From positions 1 through 60,977 of the IMG/VR virus record IMGVR_UViG_3300042346_000439: a stretch of DNA of 60,977 bases. The stretch is one strand, 5' to 3'. The position numbers and the translations under genes were made by a program. Below, piece after piece: positions 8,207 through 16,809 of this stretch. Below the pieces are notes generated by a model. The model searched no databases and was not told where the DNA came from. It saw only the letters and a program-made list of their open reading frames with translations. The stretch's first letter is position 1. Every line of letters begins with the position of its first letter. This stretch comes from a virus.

Positions 8207-11200
8207 TTATGCGCCTCTAATCATACTGCCGCTGAAATATGAAATGGGAGAACCTGCTGTAGTATTTCTATTACCACCACTACTCTGTTGTATATAAACT
8301 TCAAAGTAATCGGTAGATCCGTTAGCGTATGCTATGTCAGATACACTCATTGAATAGAAACTAGCACCTTGTTCTGTTCCAGATTGATTGTGGCCACGGG
8401 CATATTCTGAACCATTTTTGTAAAGAATAATCATAACTTCGCCGGTGCTGGATGTACCATCAATACGAATAGTAGCATTCAACTGATAATATCCTTCTAT
8501 TGTAGGTGTGAATCTACTGCTGGCAAAATTATTGTTAGTGTCAAAATTTTCGGTGCCGAATGTTACTTTTTGCTGACTACCTGATGTAATGGCTTGTCCA
8601 GTTGCTACGTATGCTCTAAACGCAGGACCATTGACTGCTTTTTTACCGTTGACTTGATAATCTCCGCTGATACTTAAATTACCAGCATCACTTAAATTGA
8701 ATAAAGTTGCTGTGTAGGCACTATTGATAATTTCTACCGCACCTGTGCTGTTTAAACGGAATGTCTTGTTTGGATTGGTTGCACCACTGGTAGTATTAGT
8801 GGCCCTTAAAAAGTCAAAGTAGCCTGTACCACCCTGTGTGTTAGCGCCATTGATTGTTATAGCAGAACCAGTTGCTGTGTCTGGAGTATAAGTTATATCA
8901 ACTGTGCCTGGAAGTGTTGTGCTACCATCTGCACCAAATGTCCAATTTTTCGATACTCCTGCGGTATTTGTCCTAATGAGTATATTTGTATGAGCGTATA
9001 ATTCAGCAGATACCGACCCCATATACAATGCAGTAGAATCATCACTAGTGGTTGTTAGATATGCAACATTGGCTCCGTAAGTAGTAAAATCTAGTTTAGC
9101 ATTTCCTAATCCACCAATTGGTCCTGGTACTGTTAAGTTACCATTTGCACTAAGACTAACTGTACTAGCATCGTTGACTAATTGACTGGTGCCAGTATTT
9201 GCTTTAGCGAATGCTGAGTTGGCAGTAGAGAATGCACTATTAGCAATTGAACGTGCCACGTTATCAGTACCAGCGGCACCACCAGTGTTGGCTTGTGCCC
9301 ACGCAGAGTTTGCTTGTGCAAATGCAGAGTTTGCTGTAGACCATGCGCTTGCTACATTTGTCGCAATTGTATTTGTAGTAGCAGTTGTTGCATAAGTGTT
9401 AGCCGCATAACCACCAAGATAGTTTGCATTATTTGCAGTACCAGTAATGTCGTTTGGAATAACAATAGATGATACTTGCTGAACGTTAGCAATAACAGCA
9501 GGTATTGCAGGTGTCGTTGGATCAATTTGTGTAGGATATGATGCTATCTTAGTCTGACCCGTAGAAGACGAAACCTCAAACTGAATTCTATCAGCCGCAT
9601 TACATGTCAATAAAAGTGGTGTAACAGCAATAAGAAATCCTGGATCATTACCATTTTTTCTGTGAATAGAAAACTTGCTAGCCGAATTTGCTACGTTTAC
9701 TCCATTCACTCGAACCCATATGTCAATCGCATCTTCAGAATTTCCATTATTTTCAAACTGAATAGAATATTCAACGTGATAAGTTCCTGCATAAGCAATT
9801 AAAATATCATTATTACCACCAATAGTTACGCCATTCGTACCATCATATGAACTTGAAATAGGAACAGTATATGCTAATGATGTGTTTGAAAGTGCAACGT
9901 TTGCGCCGTTATAAAAGAATCCGCCAAAATAACCTGTTGTTAGATTGTTAGCAGAGATACCAATCGCCTGATTAATCCATTGACCAGTTGCAGTATTGTA
10001 TACTAAAACTTGTTCGTTTAATGGACTTACGATTGTTGCATCGCTTAAGTCATTGAGTGTCGTTACTAATGTTGGTTTGTTTTTAATGAACGCTACACTA
10101 GTATTATCAGAAACGTTCCAATCGGACTGTGTGTTTGCTGTTGTCCATGCAGAGTTAGCAGTATTGAATGCTAAGTTTGCTTGTGTATATGCGCTATTAG
10201 CGGTAGACCAAACCAGATTGACAGTAGTGTTTGTTGCATAACCAGAAAGACTTGGAACAACAATAGTGTTAGCGTAATTGTAAGCGGCTTGTGCTTTTAC
10301 ATCGGCATTAGATGCATTAGTAGTTGCTGTGTTAGCCTGATTATATGATGCATTGGCTGTAGAGAATGCCGAATTTGAATTTGACCAAACAATATCGACT
10401 ATAGCATTGACTGCATATCCGCTTAGACTTGGAACAACAATAGTGTTAGCATAATTGTATGCGGCTTGTGCTAAAGTTGTAGCGGTGTTCGCTTGAGTAT
10501 ATGCTGAGTTAGTAGTCGACCAAATCGTATTAACGGTTGTGTTAACAGCATAACCACTTAAACTAGGAACAATAATGGTGTTAGCATAATTATATGCCGC
10601 TTGTGCTAATGTGGTTCCCGTGTTTGCTTGAGTGTATGCTAAATTTGCTGTAGACCAAATTAAATTAACGGTTGTATTAACTGCATATCCAGTCAAGTCT
10701 GTATTACCACCGCTAGTAGATGTTCCTGTTGGACCAAACTCTACCCAAAGAGGACTTGATGTATTACCAAAATTGTAATATACAACTGCGCTGTCAGTAT
10801 TAGCCCAAAAATCATTTGAGTTTGCTGTAGCTGGCGCGGTGTTCTGACTGAATGTATATGACTTAGTATTTGCTGTAGCATATGCACTATTGGCAATTGA
10901 ACGTGCTAAGTTATCTGTTCCAGAACCACTTAATGTATTAGCATAATTGTATGCGGCTTGTGCTAATGAGTTTGCTGAATTTGCTTGATTGTATGCCGAG
11001 TTTGCTTGTAAGTACGCTGAGTTGGCTGTGTTCCATGCATTATTTGCTCTTGTTCTTGCTATCGTATCTACTGTACCGCCGCCAGTGCCACCTTCAACGA
11101 ATTCAAATTTTTGCGTAGACTCATTAAATGCTAAAACATATCCATCAGTAAGATTAGTTGTGTCAACATCATCAAGTCTACGTAGATTAACTTCACCACC

Positions 11201-11959
11201 ACCATGTGAACCACCACCGATACCACTTGATATGATAGTATTGACTTTTGCTTTGTATTGACTTACATCTTTTTGTAGAACTTCTTTGAACTTACTGATA
11301 GATTGTTCAATTGCTTTTACGTCTGCGTCTTTACCATCTTTACCTGGGAGACCTTGAATGCCCTGTGGTCCGATTTCGCCTCTTGGCCCAACTGATCCTT
11401 GAATTCCTTGTTGTCCGTCTTTTCCTGACTCTCCTCTGTCGCCTCTGTCACCCTTTTCACCACGCTCACCTTGAATTCCCTGTGCGCCAGCTGGTCCAGC
11501 GGGACCAATATTGCCCGCTTCTCCATCTCTTCCGTCCAAACCGTTTTTGCCGTCTTCACCCTTATCGCCCTTTTCGCCACGCTCGCCAGTAATTCCCTGT
11601 ATGCCTTGTGGACCAATATCGCCTTTGTCGCCTTTTATTCCCTGCGGACCTTCTGGCCCTATTTCACCCTGTTGACCAACATCACCTTTTTCACCACGTT
11701 CGCCAACATCGCCCTTGTCACCTTTGTCGCCTTTAGGTCCCTGAGCGCCAGTTGCACCAAGGGCTCCACGTGGGCCGACTGGACCAGGAACTTGTTCAAC
11801 GATTACTTCTGCTGTTTTCTTTTCTAGAAGAGATACGAATTCCGTCTTAAGTTTTTGTATCTCTTGTCTTGTGTATGCTACAGATGTTGCAACAGAAACT
11901 GCTTCGCTGAGTGTACTGCTAAAATTAGTTTCCTTCTTTGTCAACTTTAGCCTCTTCAA
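8207..11959 (-). CDS. Large tail fibre: collagen-like stalk, Ala/Asn repeats, C1q-like tip
   Basis: 1250 residues in clear modules. Residues 1-58 form a charged helix; 59 to about 210 are Gly-x-y collagen-like repeats (GDKGDKGDVGERGEKG type). Then come many A-x-ANSAYxQAN repeats, a beta-sandwich of C1q/TNF appearance near the middle, more repeats, and a C-terminal domain with the C1q pattern (GPAFRAYVATGQ, FDTNNNF, RFTPTIEGYYQLNATI). Such trimeric fibres bind receptors or decorate heads and tails. The gene overlaps the end of gp20 by 35 bases, so it is translated with the portal message. No assembly chaperone is encoded beside it. Exact virion location is not determinable from sequence. Confidence 0.85.
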   Translation of the reverse strand: MKRLKLTKKETNFSSTLSEAVSVATSVAYTRQEIQKLKTEFVSLLEKKTAEVIVEQVPGPVGPRGALGATGAQGPKGDKGDKGDVGERGEKGDVGQQGEIGPEGPQGIKGDKGDIGPQGIQGITGERGEKGDKGEDGKNGLDGRDGEAGNIGPAGPAGAQGIQGERGEKGDRGDRGESGKDGQQGIQGSVGPRGEIGPQGIQGLPGKDGKDADVKAIEQSISKFKEVLQKDVSQYKAKVNTIISSGIGGGSHGGGEVNLRRLDDVDTTNLTDGYVLAFNESTQKFEFVEGGTGGGTVDTIARTRANNAWNTANSAYLQANSAYNQANSANSLAQAAYNYANTLSGSGTDNLARSIANSAYATANTKSYTFSQNTAPATANSNDFWANTDSAVVYYNFGNTSSPLWVEFGPTGTSTSGGNTDLTGYAVNTTVNLIWSTANLAYTQANTGTTLAQAAYNYANTIIVPSLSGYAVNTTVNTIWSTTNSAYTQANTATTLAQAAYNYANTIVVPSLSGYAVNAIVDIVWSNSNSAFSTANASYNQANTATTNASNADVKAQAAYNYANTIVVPSLSGYATNTTVNLVWSTANSAYTQANLAFNTANSAWTTANTQSDWNVSDNTSVAFIKNKPTLVTTLNDLSDATIVSPLNEQVLVYNTATGQWINQAIGISANNLTTGYFGGFFYNGANVALSNTSLAYTVPISSSYDGTNGVTIGGNNDILIAYAGTYHVEYSIQFENNGNSEDAIDIWVRVNGVNVANSASKFSIHRKNGNDPGFLIAVTPLLLTCNAADRIQFEVSSSTGQTKIASYPTQIDPTTPAIPAVIANVQQVSSIVIPNDITGTANNANYLGGYAANTYATTATTNTIATNVASAWSTANSAFAQANSAWAQANTGGAAGTDNVARSIANSAFSTANSAFAKANTGTSQLVNDASTVSLSANGNLTVPGPIGGLGNAKLDFTTYGANVAYLTTTSDDSTALYMGSVSAELYAHTNILIRTNTAGVSKNWTFGADGSTTLPGTVDITYTPDTATGSAITINGANTQGGTGYFDFLRATNTTSGATNPNKTFRLNSTGAVEIINSAYTATLFNLSDAGNLSISGDYQVNGKKAVNGPAFRAYVATGQAITSGSQQKVTFGTENFDTNNNFASSRFTPTIEGYYQLNATIRIDGTSSTGEVMIILYKNGSEYARGHNQSGTEQGASFYSMSVSDIAYANGSTDYFEVYIQQSSGGNRNTTAGSPISYFSGSMIRGA
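10150..10690 (-). repeat. Tandem coding repeats in the collagen/C1q fibre gene
   Basis: Three to four imperfect units of about 135-177 bases, each encoding the pattern VNTTVNxIWSTxNSAYTQAN, then an AQAAYNYANTI segment and VVPSLSGYA. Near-identical stretches around GCGGCTTGTGCT recur at about 10,285, 10,467, 10,602 and 10,956. This could support repeat-number change by recombination. Confidence 0.75.
11328..11785 (-). repeat. Collagen-like Gly-x-y repeat tract
   Basis: About 50 consecutive Gly-x-y triplets in the 1250-residue fibre (residues 59-210), dominated by GDK, GEK, GPQ and GIQ triplets. It predicts a rigid triple-helical stalk and trimeric assembly. Confidence 0.9.
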
Positions 11960-13595
11960 CTAATGTACCAAAAAATGCAGTCATAGACTTAGCTAATTCT
12001 CTTTGGTCTACGTCATCGATTACTCTAGCATTGTTTTCAGTTTCTTCTTTTTTTACACTCACAACAAGTTGTTGCGGTGGAGGTGCAGGCGGTGCTGGAG
12101 GTGGCAAATCTTCTGCTACAGAATCTTCTCCCTCCATGTTTGCTTTGTCTTCTTGCATTTCTTCGTCCATTTGTTTTATATCTTCTTCGCTTTGATGTAA
12201 AACATTTTTTCTGATATAATTAATGGAGAAATATTTGCCAACATACCCGTCAATGTCTGAAAGAACACTCAATCGATCTTTCATCAATTCGGCATTTTTA
12301 AGTTCGCTGAAGTGTGAGTCTGATTGATAGTCATAACTGATTTCTTCTTTCATTTGTTCCCACTCTTTACGAGTGCAAACACCTTTAAGCAGAAGCTGTG
12401 TTTCAAGCATCTTGTCAAACAAGTGTGAGAATCTTAAACGCAAACGTGCAATGAACTTACCAAACTTCAATTCATCTCTAGTAATTTCAGAAGCACGACC
12501 TAGTGAAAATCCATTGTCAGCTTCTATGCGAGAAACTGGAACGTTCAATGATTTGAACATCTTCTTTTGAAAGTACAATACATCTTCAATCTCACCTAAG
12601 TTTTGTCCACCCTGTAGTGTGGTAATCTCAGTACCTTTACCACCTTCTCTACGTGGCAACCAGTAATCTTCTAGCATTGTTTGGAATCTTCTGTCATCAC
12701 GAATTTCACCAGTCTGTGCATCATAGACTAATTTGTTTTTATACTTCTGCATGATTTCACGCAAGTATTGTTCAGCTTTCATCTTAGGTAAATTACCCAC
12801 ATCAATGTAAAAAATTCTACGCTCTGGCGCTCTTGAAATACGATAGATAACTGTCGCATCTTCAAGCATACGTAATTGATTGAGGGGTTTGATTGCTTTG
12901 TGTAAATGTGAAACAATTACTTTGCCATCTTTGTCTGTGATACCAGAGTTGGTATAGCAAACTGAATCTACTGCAATTTTGATACCTTGTGAACCATCTT
13001 TAGCAAATCCTTTATCAGAGTAGATAAAGTATTCGTGATACTGTTGTGATGTGTCTGCTGTTCCAGGACGATTGTCAGTTCTTTTGTTTTCACGCACTTT
13101 ACGAATTTTACGTGGATCAATGTAACGAACTTCTTTCAATCCTGATCTAGGATTCTTTTCGTCAATGACCATGTGATAATACAATCGACCATCAACATAC
13201 CATCTACGAAAGATATCGTATCCCTGATTGTTGAAGTCAAGAAGTTTCATAACGTAATGATATTCATCACGAATTTTTTTCTTGATTGATTCAGGCTGTT
13301 CAAGTTTATCTAAAATGATTTGAACTGGATAATCACCATCTTCAAAGACTAATGATTCATTAACAATGTCTTCAATAGCCGCATCGCATTCTGGCTGAAG
13401 TGCCATCTCACGATACTTCTTAATTAAATCTGCGTCTGTTCTAATCTGTCCTTCAAGGTCTAAGTATGTACCATAGACACCGCCGCCAGAAATTGCAACG
13501 GATGCATCGTCATCGGTAGGTGGCACAAACGATTTTAACTGTTCTGCTTCAACATCATCTTTACCAATTTTATATCCAAAAAGTTTTATCGCCAT
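11925..13595 (-). CDS. 20: gp20 portal protein
   Basis: 556 residues (T4 524). Typical gp20 stretches are present: QPECDAAIEDIVNESLV, FRRWYVDGRLYYHMVID, VRYIDPRKIRKVRE, RISRAPERRIFYIDVGNLPK, GRASEITRDELKFGKFI. A proline-rich acidic tail (PPPAPPAPPPQQ) precedes the C-terminus. Twelve copies form the DNA entry ring at the head vertex, start head assembly with the core, and dock the terminase. The gene follows two tail-tube genes as in T4 (18-19-20). A terminator and a late promoter both lie in the leader (see 13616 and 13662). Confidence 0.95.
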   Translation of the reverse strand: MAIKLFGYKIGKDDVEAEQLKSFVPPTDDDASVAISGGGVYGTYLDLEGQIRTDADLIKKYREMALQPECDAAIEDIVNESLVFEDGDYPVQIILDKLEQPESIKKKIRDEYHYVMKLLDFNNQGYDIFRRWYVDGRLYYHMVIDEKNPRSGLKEVRYIDPRKIRKVRENKRTDNRPGTADTSQQYHEYFIYSDKGFAKDGSQGIKIAVDSVCYTNSGITDKDGKVIVSHLHKAIKPLNQLRMLEDATVIYRISRAPERRIFYIDVGNLPKMKAEQYLREIMQKYKNKLVYDAQTGEIRDDRRFQTMLEDYWLPRREGGKGTEITTLQGGQNLGEIEDVLYFQKKMFKSLNVPVSRIEADNGFSLGRASEITRDELKFGKFIARLRLRFSHLFDKMLETQLLLKGVCTRKEWEQMKEEISYDYQSDSHFSELKNAELMKDRLSVLSDIDGYVGKYFSINYIRKNVLHQSEEDIKQMDEEMQEDKANMEGEDSVAEDLPPPAPPAPPPQQLVVSVKKEETENNARVIDDVDQRELAKSMTAFFGTLVEEAKVDKEGN

Positions 13596-13615
13596 ATTTG
13601 AGTCTCTCTAAAAAA

Positions 13616-13640
13616 AATGGGGGCCGTAATAGCCCCCATT
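13616..13640 (-). terminator. Rho-independent terminator after gp19
   Basis: A 9-base stem (AATGGGGGC / GCCCCCATT) with a 7-base loop is followed on the minus strand by a run of T (ATTTTTTTT). It ends the gp18-gp19 transcript before gp20. It lies downstream of the late promoter motif at 13662, so transcripts starting there would have to read through it. Confidence 0.88.
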
Positions 13641-13661
13641 GTTTGACAACTATTACGCAAT

Positions 13662-13669
13662 TATTTATG
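13662..13669 (-). promoter_or_regulatory. Possible late promoter (CATAAATA) upstream of gp20
   Basis: CATAAATA on the minus strand, 67 bases from the gp20 start. It would place a strong terminator inside the leader of its transcript, so either the site is chance or gp20 expression is attenuated. Confidence 0.55.
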
Positions 13670-13694
13670 TTGCGTAAAATTCATTATTTACTTT

Positions 13695-14288
13695 TTATAC
13701 TGTTGCTGTTGCTGAGTCTGGCGCAGATGCGTCTTGGCCAGCCAATGAAGTATTACCAACATCTAGATAGTGATATTGGAATGTAACAGTAAACTCTTGA
13801 ATTGCATCTGTAGTGTCATAAGATAAATCAATAGCAGAAACATCAGTTGGAAACGCATCATACAATTTATATACTCTAGCGACTGTGCCATCTGGTCTTA
13901 ACTGATTCACAGTAATAGTAGAACGGTATGTATCTTCGCTATCTACTCTCAAATCTTCCTCTCCATCAGGATCGACAATGCTTTTTAGCCAATTGTCAAA
14001 AGTTTTACGAATGTTTTGGTTACCATCGTTAACAAATGTTGCTGTCCAATCTCCGTATGTTCTGTCACCAGGAATTTTAATGCGTCTTCCTCTGAATGGA
14101 ACTTCAATAACACCTAGTGTAAATGCTGGAATTGCACCAGATTTACACAAAACAGAAAAATTGGCCGCATCTAGATCAACACCGTCTATATCATCATTGA
14201 GTTCAATGTCCATACGAAATAAATTTGCTTTTGATCCGCCATTTAGTTTTTCTCTAAATGTATTGATATTGAAAAATTCGGTTGTCAT
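13695..14288 (-). CDS. 19: gp19 tail tube protein (copy A)
   Basis: 197 residues. It shows the T4 tail-tube pattern: ANLFRMDIEL at the N-terminus, FSVLCKSGAIPAFTLGVIEVP, the signature IKIPGDRTYGDWTATFVND, and the C-terminal YDAFPTDVSAIDLSYDTTD then EFTVTFQYHYL. Hexamers stack to make the inner tube through which DNA passes. It carries an extra Ala/Ser/Asp-rich tail of about 20 residues after the conserved end. It is adjacent to a second tube-like gene, and together they follow the sheath gene gp18. The gene is followed by the terminator at 13616. Confidence 0.9.
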   Translation of the reverse strand: MTTEFFNINTFREKLNGGSKANLFRMDIELNDDIDGVDLDAANFSVLCKSGAIPAFTLGVIEVPFRGRRIKIPGDRTYGDWTATFVNDGNQNIRKTFDNWLKSIVDPDGEEDLRVDSEDTYRSTITVNQLRPDGTVARVYKLYDAFPTDVSAIDLSYDTTDAIQEFTVTFQYHYLDVGNTSLAGQDASAPDSATATV

Positions 14289-14298
14289 TTTTTATTCC

Positions 14299-14835
14299 TT
14301 ATTCGAATGTAAAGTAGTCGTAAGACCAAGTTACAGTAAACTCTTCGAGAGTGTCTGTAGAGTCATAAGACAGATCAATAGTGCTGATATCTTGTGGCCA
14401 ACAGTTGTTCAGCGTATATGAATATATCGAATTGCCTGCTTGATCTAGTTGTTCAACTAAAATAGTAGAAAAGTCCGTTTGAGTTCCACCAGTTCTAGTT
14501 TTAGAAATTGTTGAATTGTAATCAGTAGTTCCATAAACTTTTTGTAGGTTTTCTAATGCTTCTCTAATTTGGTGATTAGAATCATTAATGACTGTTGTTG
14601 TCCAGTCAGCAAATGTTCTGTCTCCAGGCGCTTTATATCTTCTGCCGGCTGAAAATGGAACTTCAATAATACCTAAAGTTGAGCCAGGCAGTTGGGCTGC
14701 CTTGCACAAAAAACTAAAATCTTCATCTTCAGATGTAGTTGTACTATAAAATCCATTTAATGTAACTTTAAACAGATTTGAACGAGCGCCACTATTAAGG
14801 GCGGTTTTCAAATCGCTAATTGTTGTAATTGCCAT
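14299..14835 (-). CDS. gp19-like tail tube protein (copy B)
   Basis: 178 residues, clearly paralogous to its neighbour: SNLFKVTLNG, FLCKAAQLPGSTLGIIEVPF, YKAPGDRTFADWTTTVINDS and the ending WPQDISTIDLSYDSTDTLEEFTV are in the same order. T4 has one gp19. The second copy may be the main tube protein with the other as a minor ring, or the tube may be mixed. Copy B has a compact ending like T4 gp19, which makes it the better candidate for the major tube subunit. It has its own late promoter elements. Confidence 0.88.
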   Translation of the reverse strand: MAITTISDLKTALNSGARSNLFKVTLNGFYSTTTSEDEDFSFLCKAAQLPGSTLGIIEVPFSAGRRYKAPGDRTFADWTTTVINDSNHQIREALENLQKVYGTTDYNSTISKTRTGGTQTDFSTILVEQLDQAGNSIYSYTLNNCWPQDISTIDLSYDSTDTLEEFTVTWSYDYFTFE

Positions 14836-14860
14836 ATAATTCTCCTTATTTATTCTCTAG

Positions 14861-14868
14861 TATTTATG
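14861..14868 (-). promoter_or_regulatory. Late promoter (CATAAATA) for the tube genes, with a second AATAAATA at 14847-14854
   Basis: Two late-type octamers sit on the minus strand between the gp18 stop and the copy-B tube gene. The one at 14861 (CATAAATA) gives a normal leader of about 20 bases; the one at 14847 is weaker and very close to the start. Confidence 0.65.
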
Positions 14869-16753
14869 CGGCAATTTCAGCGAATGTAGCGGTACCTCTT
14901 ACAGAGACAAAGTTAAGTTGAATGAAGTTAACAGAACGAATTGGTTGTACGAAAATGTCGCAAACAAATTCATTAGCATTTACTACATCTTCTGGATTGT
15001 TTGATTCGTCACAAACAACTCTGAATGCTGTAATACCTCTTCTAGACTGAACGCTTCTCAAGTAAGGAACAACTAGACTTACGAAACCGTTTCTTGTTGT
15101 TGCATCGTTTTGGTCAAACAATACATTGTCTGCGGATTGGCCAATTGTCTTTTGCAATTCAATGAACAATCTACGAACGTTAACACGATTCATTGAAGTG
15201 TTTCTCAATGTAAATGTCTTGTCGCCAAACAAAACTGTACCTTGACCAACTTGTGTAATAACTGGATTAACTGCGGCTTTGTACAATGTGTCTCTGTCAG
15301 CTTGGTTTGGATTGTAGGCCAAACGAACTAAGTTTTGAATACGACCATTGCTGAAACCTGCTGGAGATAACCATGGCTCACGAACAGAGTCATTACGTGC
15401 CATACAACCTGCTGTGTCAGCATTCAATGGTACATAAACATATGCATCATTGTATTTGTCGTACTGATATTTCCAACCGCTGTCTGCAACTGCGTATGTG
15501 GAACGTGTGATTGTGTCTGCCCAAGATAAGATTGAAGTCGCTTCAGAACCAGCATTATTAACAACGTTTGCTCTCAATGGAGATACGCAAACAATAACGT
15601 CTTTTCTAACTTCAGCAACGTCAGCAATAATTCTATTTACTACTGTGGCAGTCGCTTGACCAGTTACAATAATAGATGCAGGAATTTCTTGCTTGTTTGC
15701 AAGTAAAACATAACCCGATGATCTATCGCCATCTGTAATTGCGTTACCATCAGAACCACCAGCTAAAGAATATGCCTTAGGTGTATTAATTGCCGTAAAT
15801 GTTGTGTTAGATAATGTGCTACCCCAATTAGTGCCTGCGGCATCATGGGCAGCCCAATAAATATACTTTGAGCGGTCATTAATAGCATTCTTGTAGTAGT
15901 TGCTACCACCAGAGTCAGCTTTAGCATCAGAGCCTTTAGAAAGATATGCGTATTTTTCCAAAACTGTTCCTGCTGTTCCAGTGATATCACCAGTTTTGTC
16001 AACGACAACAACGTGCAATTCATCGCCAGTTGCGCCTGCGGCTGTTCCTGCTGTAGATGTTCTTGGTGCAGAATCAAACTCACCAAAGAATTCCCAACGG
16101 CGTACACCTGTTGCGGCTGAAGCACCAGTTAAGTGTGCAGATTCGAGCGTCAATGATGTTGCATTAGTAATAGCAGTAACTTTAGATGCACGTCCACCCA
16201 ATACAAGAATGTCGCCAACTTGCATTTCTGTGTTTGCCGCAGTACCTGAACCAGTAACTGTCGTAGAACCTGCTGTTACAGTATATGTTCCAGTCAATGT
16301 GTTAGAGTACGCATTTGAACTTGGGCACAAAGAAACTTTAAGTGCATTTCCTAATGCACCAGAGTAACGAGCGGCCCATGGACCAACGTTAAAAGATGCT
16401 GTGTTAATATATACGTCATCGTTCTTAATAGATGTACCAGTACCCGCTGTGCCTGAACCAGTTGTCGCTTCTGCTGTAGCATTCAACGCTGTGTTTGCGC
16501 TACGAACAACGAACAATGAACTAGTGTAGCCTAAAAAGTTAGCGGCTGACAAAAAGTCAACTACGTTAGTTGCATTTGGTTTACCAAATTGATTTACCAA
16601 CTCAGTTTCGTTTGTAACTTGTACTGCTTTATCTATCGGACCCCAACGAAATTGTCCAGAAAATGCGCCAGATGTTGAAGATACTGCTTGTGAGGAAGAC
16701 ACCAAATCTGATTCGGTGATCTTAATTCCTGGTGAAATTAGACTTATAGCCAT
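14864..16753 (-). CDS. 18: gp18 tail sheath protein
   Basis: 629 residues (T4 659). N-terminal SPGIKITESDL, the middle region with RWGPIDKAVQVTNE and LVNQFGKP, and the C-terminal NRVNVRRLFIELQKTIG then IFVQPIRSVNFIQLNFV are sheath signatures. It polymerises around the gp19 tube and contracts on infection. Residues about 153-208 are an inserted beta module (GTYTVTAGSTTVTGSGT, then a MQVGDILVLGG segment) that also occurs in gp7 and in the 2047-residue structural protein. The late promoter at 16802 drives it. Confidence 0.95.
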   Translation of the reverse strand: MAISLISPGIKITESDLVSSSQAVSSTSGAFSGQFRWGPIDKAVQVTNETELVNQFGKPNATNVVDFLSAANFLGYTSSLFVVRSANTALNATAEATTGSGTAGTGTSIKNDDVYINTASFNVGPWAARYSGALGNALKVSLCPSSNAYSNTLTGTYTVTAGSTTVTGSGTAANTEMQVGDILVLGGRASKVTAITNATSLTLESAHLTGASAATGVRRWEFFGEFDSAPRTSTAGTAAGATGDELHVVVVDKTGDITGTAGTVLEKYAYLSKGSDAKADSGGSNYYKNAINDRSKYIYWAAHDAAGTNWGSTLSNTTFTAINTPKAYSLAGGSDGNAITDGDRSSGYVLLANKQEIPASIIVTGQATATVVNRIIADVAEVRKDVIVCVSPLRANVVNNAGSEATSILSWADTITRSTYAVADSGWKYQYDKYNDAYVYVPLNADTAGCMARNDSVREPWLSPAGFSNGRIQNLVRLAYNPNQADRDTLYKAAVNPVITQVGQGTVLFGDKTFTLRNTSMNRVNVRRLFIELQKTIGQSADNVLFDQNDATTRNGFVSLVVPYLRSVQSRRGITAFRVVCDESNNPEDVVNANEFVCDIFVQPIRSVNFIQLNFVSVRGTATFAEIAA

Positions 16754-16801
16754 TGAATTCTCCTTGTTATAATGATATTCTGTTGTTAGGTTTGTTTAAT
16801 T

Positions 16802-16809
16802 TATTTATA
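16802..16809 (-). promoter_or_regulatory. T4-type late promoter (TATAAATA) for gp18
   Basis: An exact TATAAATA on the minus strand, overlapping the gp17 stop and 49 bases upstream of the gp18 ATG. Confidence 0.87.

Noticed and set aside
10150-10690. CRISPR-like array
   Set aside because: The repeats are long, imperfect and in frame within a fibre gene, so they are protein repeats rather than short direct repeats with unique spacers.
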